From DATFQI01 sp035264365 (GTDB taxonomy: Bacteria; Actinomycetota; Thermoleophilia; Solirubrobacterales; Solirubrobacteraceae), in contig DATFQI010000264.1 in the NCBI GenBank assembly GCA_035264365.1, positions 1 through 9,646 on the forward strand: a stretch of DNA of 9,646 bases, in the 5' to 3' direction. Below are positions 6,296 through 9,646 of the stretch, one piece after another. How positions within the stretch are numbered: position 1 is the stretch's first letter; the number at the start of each line of letters is the position of its first letter. The notes under the pieces were generated by a model. It did no database searches and was not told where the DNA came from. It worked only from the letters and a program-made list of their open reading frames with translations. The translations under genes were made by a program, and so were the position numbers.

Positions 6296-6724
6296 ATGAT
6301 CCCCGGCGCCGACACCGGCGAGCGCCTGAGCCTCGTCGAGCACCCGATGCCGCCGCGCGGCCTCGCGGCGCCGCTGCACCGCCACAACCGCGAGGACGAG
6401 TACAGCTTCGTGCTCGAGGGCCGGATGGGCGCGCTGCTCGGGGACGACGTCGTCGAGGCGGGCCCGGGCGACCTCGTCTACAAGCCGCGCGGGCAGTGGC
6501 ACACGTTCTGGAACGCCGGCGACGAGCCCGCGCGCATCCTGGAGATCATCTCCCCCGCCGGCTTCGAGCAGTTCTTCGCCGAGCTTGGCCCGCTCGCCGC
6601 CGGCGGCGCGCCCGACCCCGAGGCGATGGGCGAGCTGTGCGCCCGCTACGCGCTCGACATGCAGCCCGAGACCGTCCCCGAGCTGTGCAGCCGCTTCGGG
6701 CTCTGGTTCCCGGGCGTCGAGTAA
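6296..6724 (+). CDS. Single-domain cupin (Cupin_2) protein, conserved N-terminus without a start codon
   Basis: Both cupin motifs are complete when counted from the ATG at 6296. Motif 1 has H28, H30 and E35 with G42; motif 2 (GDLVYKPRGQWHTFWN) has G58, P64, G66, H69 and N73. The three His and the Glu would bind a divalent metal. After the barrel comes a C-terminal helical part (AGFEQFFAELG, then ALDMQPETVPELCSRFGL). Homologues of this type act on small molecules or as sugar/sensor proteins, and no specific reaction can be read here. In-frame sequence before the ATG, from 6236, reads TIIGPADGESVTLQTIGVRF, which looks like the family's usual N-terminus. Between the in-frame TAG at 6215 and the ATG at 6296 there is no ATG, GTG or TTG. 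Either a rare start codon (ACG or ATC near 6236, CTG at 6272) is used or the N-terminus was lost. There is no clear ribosome binding site. Confidence 0.85.
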   Translation: MIPGADTGERLSLVEHPMPPRGLAAPLHRHNREDEYSFVLEGRMGALLGDDVVEAGPGDLVYKPRGQWHTFWNAGDEPARILEIISPAGFEQFFAELGPLAAGGAPDPEAMGELCARYALDMQPETVPELCSRFGLWFPGVE

Positions 6725-6748
6725 CCGGGCTCCGCCAGGACGGCGACG

Positions 6749-7261
6749 TCAGTCGTAGAAGCGGCGCACGCTCGAGCCGGTGCGCGTCACGTCGGTGCCG
6801 TAGATGTGGATCGAGATCGCCGTCTCGTCCGACGTGTTGTGCACCCGGTGGATGTCGCCGGGCGGCGCGAAGCCGCTGACGTCGCCGGTCTGGTTGTCGC
6901 TCTCGCCGAGCAGGGTGAGACCGGCGTCGAACAGCTCCTCGTGCTCGATCCCCTGGATGACGCCGAACACGCACCACGTCAGGTGATCGTGGATCCGCGT
7001 GATCTGCCCGGGCAGCCAGACCAGGCCGATGATCGAGAACGAGCCGTCGGGCTCGACGTGCAGCGTGTGGCTGCGGTAGCCGTCGGGCGAGCCGGCGCGC
7101 TGCTCGGGCGTGAGCACCTCGGGCGTCGGAAGGTTGCGGCGGAGCTGCGCGGCGACGAGCTGCGCAGTCTCCGCCCGGCTCGCCTGCCTGGAGATCTCCC
7201 TGCGGACGCCGGCGGCGAGCTTGTCGATCTGGCTCACTTCATATGTCTGCGTGGCGATCAT
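6749..7261 (-). CDS. Cysteine dioxygenase-like thiol dioxygenase (cupin fold)
   Basis: This is a 170-residue protein of the type I cysteine dioxygenase family, whose members are cytoplasmic non-haem iron enzymes that oxidise thiols with O2 to sulfinic acids. Counting from the ATG at 7261: iron ligands H91 and H93 (IHDHLTWC) and H138 (IHRVHN); S150, H152 and Y154 (SIHIY) match the Ser-His-Tyr triad of mammalian enzymes. R63 (GYRSH) is placed like the Arg that binds the cysteine carboxylate. C97 lies four residues after the second His, one off the position of the crosslinking Cys in mammalian enzymes. The substrate may be cysteine or another small thiol such as 3-mercaptopropionate. An ATG at 7273 is an alternative start; neither has a clear ribosome binding site. 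The gene is divergent from a LysR gene 63-75 bp away and convergent with the cupin, 24 bp apart. Confidence 0.87.
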   Translation of the reverse strand: MIATQTYEVSQIDKLAAGVRREISRQASRAETAQLVAAQLRRNLPTPEVLTPEQRAGSPDGYRSHTLHVEPDGSFSIIGLVWLPGQITRIHDHLTWCVFGVIQGIEHEELFDAGLTLLGESDNQTGDVSGFAPPGDIHRVHNTSDETAISIHIYGTDVTRTGSSVRRFYD

Positions 7262-7277
7262 GCGGTCAAGCATGCGG

Positions 7278-7305
7278 GTTGGCGACTGATACGTCCAATG
7301 CCAAC
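7278..7305. promoter_or_regulatory. Inverted repeat in the thiol dioxygenase/LysR divergent region, candidate LysR site
   Basis: GTTGGC (7278-7283) and GCCAAC (7300-7305) are perfect inverted arms separated by 16 bp, between the two divergent starts. LysR regulators typically bind interrupted dyads next to their own gene and a divergent target. No other dyad in this short region is as good. Confidence 0.45.
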
Positions 7306-7324
7306 TTTCGTGGTGATCGATAGA

Positions 7325-7330
7325 TAGAGT
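7325..7330 (+). promoter_or_regulatory. Actinobacterial -10 box (TAGAGT) giving a leaderless LysR message
   Basis: TAGAGT fits the actinobacterial -10 consensus TAGRRT and ends exactly 6 nt before the ATG at 7337, so transcription would start at the A of the start codon. This agrees with the absence of a ribosome binding site. No convincing -35 box is present at 16-18 bp, as expected for a promoter needing an activator or for weak expression. Confidence 0.5.
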
Positions 7331-7336
7331 TGATGG

Positions 7337-8206
7337 ATGCTCGATGTCACCCGCCTGCGCGTGATCGACGCCGTCGCGCGCCACGGCTCCGTCACCGCGG
7401 CGGCCAAGGAGCTGCACTACTCCCAGCCGTCCGTGACCCACCACCTCGGCCGGCTCGAGGCCGAGACCGGCGCGCAGCTGCTGCAGCGCGTCGGGCGCGG
7501 GATCCGGCTCACGCCGGCCGGACGGCTGCTCGCCGCCCGCGCCGCCGAGATCCTGGGGCGCATCGAGGCCGCCGACGCGGAGCTCTCCGCCCACGTCGGG
7601 CTGAGCGCCGGGCGGGTGCGCGTGGCCGGCTTCTCCTCCGCCATCGCTGCGCTCGTCCCGCGGGCCGTCGCCGCCTTGGCCGAGCGGCATCCCGGCCTGG
7701 AGGTCAGCCTCGGCGACGCGCACCCCCCGGAGGCGCTCGAGCAGCTGCGGACCGGCCAGATCGAGGTGGCGATCGTCTTCCGCTACGACGAGACCGAGCC
7801 CGAGCCGGCCGGCGTGCGCCTGCACCACCTGCTCGACGACCCGGTCTTCCTGCTCTCCAGGCAGCGCCGGCGCACGCTGTCCGCGCTGCGCGACGAGACC
7901 TGGATCGCCGGCTGCCCGCGCTGTCGCAGTCACCTGCTCGCCCTGTGTGCCGACGAGGGGTTCGAGCCACGGATCGGCTACGTCTCCGACGACATGGTCG
8001 TGATGCAGGAGCTCGTCGCGGCGGGCCTCGGCGTGACGACGATCCCGGGCCTCGCGCTGCGCGCGCACCGGGCGGAGGGGCTCGTCGCGAGCAAGCTGCC
8101 GGGCCCGCAGCGCCACGTCTACGCCGCGACCTACGGCGAGCCGCCCGACCCGCCGGCCGTCGTCGCGCTGCTCGCGGCACTCGGCGAGGCCGCCGCGGCA
8201 GCGTGA
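7337..8206 (+). CDS. LysR family transcriptional regulator
   Basis: This is a 289-residue protein, close to the usual LysR length of about 300. The N-terminal winged helix-turn-helix covers residues about 3-60: LRVIDAVARHGSVTAAAKEL, then SQPSVTHHLGRLEAETGAQL and LTPAG. A linker helix and a periplasmic-binding-like effector domain follow, with VRVAGFSSAIAALVPRAVAA, CPRCRSHLLALC and QELVAAGLGVTTIPGLAL. LysR regulators usually activate a divergent gene when a small ligand binds; here that gene encodes the thiol dioxygenase, so a sulfur compound or thiol is a reasonable but unproven ligand. The Cys pair in CPRC and the later Cys in LLALC lie in the effector domain and could allow redox or metal sensing. 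The stop codon overlaps a GTG start of the next gene, suggesting translational coupling. Confidence 0.92.
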   Translation: MLDVTRLRVIDAVARHGSVTAAAKELHYSQPSVTHHLGRLEAETGAQLLQRVGRGIRLTPAGRLLAARAAEILGRIEAADAELSAHVGLSAGRVRVAGFSSAIAALVPRAVAALAERHPGLEVSLGDAHPPEALEQLRTGQIEVAIVFRYDETEPEPAGVRLHHLLDDPVFLLSRQRRRTLSALRDETWIAGCPRCRSHLLALCADEGFEPRIGYVSDDMVVMQELVAAGLGVTTIPGLALRAHRAEGLVASKLPGPQRHVYAATYGEPPDPPAVVALLAALGEAAAAA

Positions 8207-8619
8207 CGGGCGTGGTGTTAGATGCACCCATCACCGTCAAGCCAGAGCCCACACCCGCGGAGCCGGCGCCGGTCTCGACCGAGCTCCAGCAGATCCGCCG
8301 GACCTCGATGGCCGCCGAGCGGACATGGCTGGCTTGGTGGCGCACGGCCTTGGCGGCCACCGCGGGCGCGCTCGCGGTCGGGCGGTTCGCCCCGGAGCTG
8401 CTCGACGTCGCCAGCTGGCCCTACGTCGTGCTCGGCTGCGGCTACGCCGGGCTGGCCATCGGGCTCCTCGTCGCCGGCGCCGTGCGACAGCGCGAGCTGG
8501 AGCGCGCGTTCCTCACGGGCGGCCACGTGCCGCTGCGGTTCCGCACCGTCGCGGTGTTCACCGGCGGTGCCATCGCGCTCGCGGTGATGACCGTCGTGCT
8601 GGTGATCGCGCAGACCTGA
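8203..8619 (+). CDS. DUF202 (YidH-like) membrane protein
   Basis: After a Pro/Glu-rich cytoplasmic lead (residues about 10-28) comes IRRTSMAAERTWLAWWRTAL, the conserved DUF202 signature in which charged residues run into the first membrane helix. Three helices follow: TALAATAGALAVGRFA, YVVLGCGYAGLAIGLLVAGA and TVAVFTGGAIALAVMTVVLV. The family is widespread and its function is not established. I give the GTG at 8203, which overlaps the LysR stop (GTGA) and yields 138 residues. GTG codons at 8212 and 8215 are equally possible starts and none has a strong ribosome binding site. The gene is probably co-transcribed with the LysR gene and ends just before a strong hairpin. Confidence 0.85.
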   Translation: MTGVVLDAPITVKPEPTPAEPAPVSTELQQIRRTSMAAERTWLAWWRTALAATAGALAVGRFAPELLDVASWPYVVLGCGYAGLAIGLLVAGAVRQRELERAFLTGGHVPLRFRTVAVFTGGAIALAVMTVVLVIAQT

Positions 8620-8640
8620 CGCGCGCCGCGGCAAGCTCAG

Positions 8641-8664
8641 GAGCCCCGCCGCGCGGCGGGGCTC
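8641..8664. terminator. Perfect hairpin terminator, probably bidirectional
   Basis: This 24-nt stretch is a perfect palindrome made of GAGCCCCGCCGC and its reverse complement, forming a stem of about 10 GC-rich pairs with a tiny loop, followed by TCTT-like pyrimidines. It lies 21 bp after the DUF202 stop and 22 bp before the end of the facing minus-strand gene, so it can serve both. There is no long T-tract, which is common for terminators in high-GC bacteria. Confidence 0.8.
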
Positions 8665-8686
8665 TTCGATGCGGCCTGGCGCCCGC

Positions 8687-9283
8687 TTACGGGCGGGCGG
8701 GGTGCTCGCGGGCGTCGACGACCTCGAAGTCCTTGCTCACGAGGACCTCGAGCTCCTTGCCGGCGCTCGTGGTGATGTGCGACTCGTAGGGAGCGGCGGA
8801 GTCGCCGTTGGTCTCCGTGCGCACGATGGTCGCGCCGGAGTACTCGGCCAGCACGGCCGCCTCGACCTTCTCCTTGGTGTCGCCGGTCAGCGCGGTCTCG
8901 CCCGCGCCGGGCCCGCCGCCGCGCGGGCCGTGCCCGTCGCGGTCGCCACGGCCGCGGCGACCGTTGTCGGCCTGCACCGCGGTGGCCTCGAAGGCCTTGT
9001 CGACGAGTACGACCTTCAGCGTGCCGTCGGAGGTCTTCACGTGCGCGTGGTACGGCGTGCTGTACGGGCCGCCGGCCTCGGTCCGCAGGACCGTCGCGCC
9101 GGGCACCTTCTGGAGCGCGGCGGCCTTGACCTTCGCGGCGGTGGTGCCGGAGAGCGCGTCGCGCTGCGGCTTCGTCGACGACGCGGACCTGCTGTCGGCG
9201 GCGCCTGCGATCGCGGCGCCACCGAGGGCGAGCGCGCCGAGCATGGCGACGGCCGCGGTGGCCCTGCGGATGGTGGGGAGCAT
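8687..9283 (-). CDS. Secreted protein with two tandem PepSY-like repeats
   Basis: The protein has 198 residues. A signal peptide occupies about residues 1-29 (basic TIRR, a hydrophobic run, cleavage near AGAADS). Two clearly homologous domains follow, residues 43-101 and 131-189. Each has the pattern AL-G-T--KV-AA-L----GAT--RTE--G----PY--H--TS-G--L-VLV-K-FE. A Gly/Arg/Asp-rich linker (about 107-130, GRRGRGDRDGHGPRGGG) joins them. The fold resembles the small PepSY/YpeB-type domains common in exported actinobacterial proteins, which are thought to inhibit proteases or act as binding modules; the role here is unknown. The start is well supported by AGGAGG 10 nt before the ATG at 9283. The gene converges on the DUF202 gene and shares its terminator. 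It is divergent from the last gene of the window. Confidence 0.85.
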   Translation of the reverse strand: MLPTIRRATAAVAMLGALALGGAAIAGAADSRSASSTKPQRDALSGTTAAKVKAAALQKVPGATVLRTEAGGPYSTPYHAHVKTSDGTLKVVLVDKAFEATAVQADNGRRGRGDRDGHGPRGGGPGAGETALTGDTKEKVEAAVLAEYSGATIVRTETNGDSAAPYESHITTSAGKELEVLVSKDFEVVDAREHPARP

Positions 9284-9452
9284 GGTGCGGGTTCCTCCTG
9301 TGGTGGGTGTGCTCCCCATGCTCGGCCCGCCGCTCGCGAATCCGCCGAGAGCGGGCTCAGAGTTCCCTGAGAGTCAGGCGGGTCGTGCGCGCAAGATGAG
9401 AGCTGGGCTGCGTTAGGCGCAAGCTCATGCGGGTGTGTGCGTTGACGCTCTC
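9284..9452. promoter_or_regulatory. Divergent intergenic region with inverted repeat
   Basis: The 169 bp between the PepSY-like gene and the last gene hold no gene I can support. The notable element is CTCAG-AGTTCC-CTGAG (9356-9371), a 5-bp inverted repeat, with a further GACTCTCAG-like copy of the arm on its right side on the minus strand. GCGTTGACGC (9439-9448), a near-palindrome, lies just before the rightmost start. These are candidates for regulator sites controlling one or both divergent genes. No clear -35/-10 pair could be assigned. Confidence 0.35.
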
Positions 9453-9646
9453 ATGAGGATCCTCCGCGCTGCCCTGCTCACGCTCCTGCTGGCCTTCGCC
9501 GCCGCCTCGCCGGCCGCGGCCCAGGAGCTCCCGGTGCCCCAGCTGCCCGATGCCACCGGCGTGGTGCCGCCCGGGCCCGACGCCGTCATGTCCGACAACG
9601 TCGAGTACCTGGGCTCGCTCAAGCAGGACGTCGGCCTGACGACGGG
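9453..9646 (+). CDS. Secreted protein, probably LVIVD-repeat type (N-terminal part, cut by window edge)
   Basis: From the ATG at 9453 the frame stays open for 64 codons to the window end. It begins with a signal peptide (MRILRAALLTLLLAFAAASP, cleavage near AAAQE), then a Pro-rich stretch (PVPQLPDATGVVPPGPDA), then SDNVEYLGSLKQDVGLTTG. The last phrase resembles the start of the first repeat in exported LVIVD-type beta-propeller proteins, where it is followed by blocks ending in VxxYDxSDP. Those blocks lie beyond the window, so the family call is tentative. The protein should be exported. The start lacks a ribosome binding site, as with other genes here, and an in-frame GTG at 9435 is less likely because it would extend the signal peptide with an odd lead. 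Confidence 0.65.
   Translation, partial: MRILRAALLTLLLAFAAASPAAAQELPVPQLPDATGVVPPGPDAVMSDNVEYLGSLKQDVGLTT

Noticed and set aside
5447..6502. 351-codon minus-strand frame over the TetR region
   Set aside because: It is an out-of-frame shadow, largely Arg/Ala, overlapping the genuine TetR helix-turn-helix frame.
7330..8202. Plus-strand frame running through the LysR gene into DUF202
   Set aside because: Only the last part, from about 8203, is real (DUF202). The earlier part is an Arg/Pro-rich shadow of the LysR gene.
1..9646. Mobile element, prophage, CRISPR or biosynthetic cluster
   Set aside because: There is no transposase, integrase, direct-repeat array, synthase or phage gene. Base composition looks even across the window, so no foreign island is indicated.

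Overview
The window is a high-GC chromosomal segment with strong codon bias and long spurious antisense reading frames. It has several promoters that appear to fire directly at a start codon (leaderless style), PadR-type regulation and a gas-vesicle structural gene. Together these suggest an actinobacterium, quite possibly of the Thermoleophilia/Solirubrobacterales type; that lineage call is inference from gene style, not a marker gene. I saw no rRNA, tRNA, CRISPR array, insertion sequence or integrase.

Layout, left to right. Positions 1-2113 are on the minus strand: the N-terminus of a DHA2-like MFS drug exporter (cut by the window edge), a small Pro/Ala-rich unknown protein, a GvpA-type gas vesicle shell protein with no other gvp genes in view, a four-helix membrane protein broken by a frameshift, a remnant of a PadR-associated protein, and a PadR regulator. 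The PadR gene has a textbook promoter: TTGACA, 17 bp, TATTCT, with a 14-bp perfect palindrome in the spacer. Next, on the minus strand, is a full M13 (neprilysin/PepO-like) zinc metallopeptidase. It diverges from a Rox-like FAD monooxygenase across a short intergenic region carrying a second perfect 14-bp palindrome.

Positions 5638-6724 hold a TetR regulator whose end overlaps the end of the monooxygenase gene and whose start abuts a cupin gene. The TetR and cupin genes are head to head with essentially no intergenic DNA, and the cupin lacks a visible start codon for the full conserved N-terminus. A cysteine-dioxygenase-like gene (minus) follows, convergent with the cupin and divergent from a LysR regulator. 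The LysR stop overlaps the start of a DUF202-type membrane protein. A perfect 24-nt hairpin then terminates transcription, and it probably also serves the facing gene, an exported protein made of two PepSY-like repeats. The window ends inside a secreted protein that is probably of the LVIVD-repeat type.

Functionally, the centre looks like a small-molecule oxidation and response neighbourhood (flavin hydroxylase, TetR, cupin, thiol dioxygenase, LysR). The left side looks like an envelope/gas-vesicle region with decaying genes. I found no unmistakable new multi-gene defence or biosynthetic system. The items most worth a second look are the orphan gvpA with its unknown neighbour, the two operator-like palindromes, the collapsed PadR locus and the abutting TetR/cupin pair.
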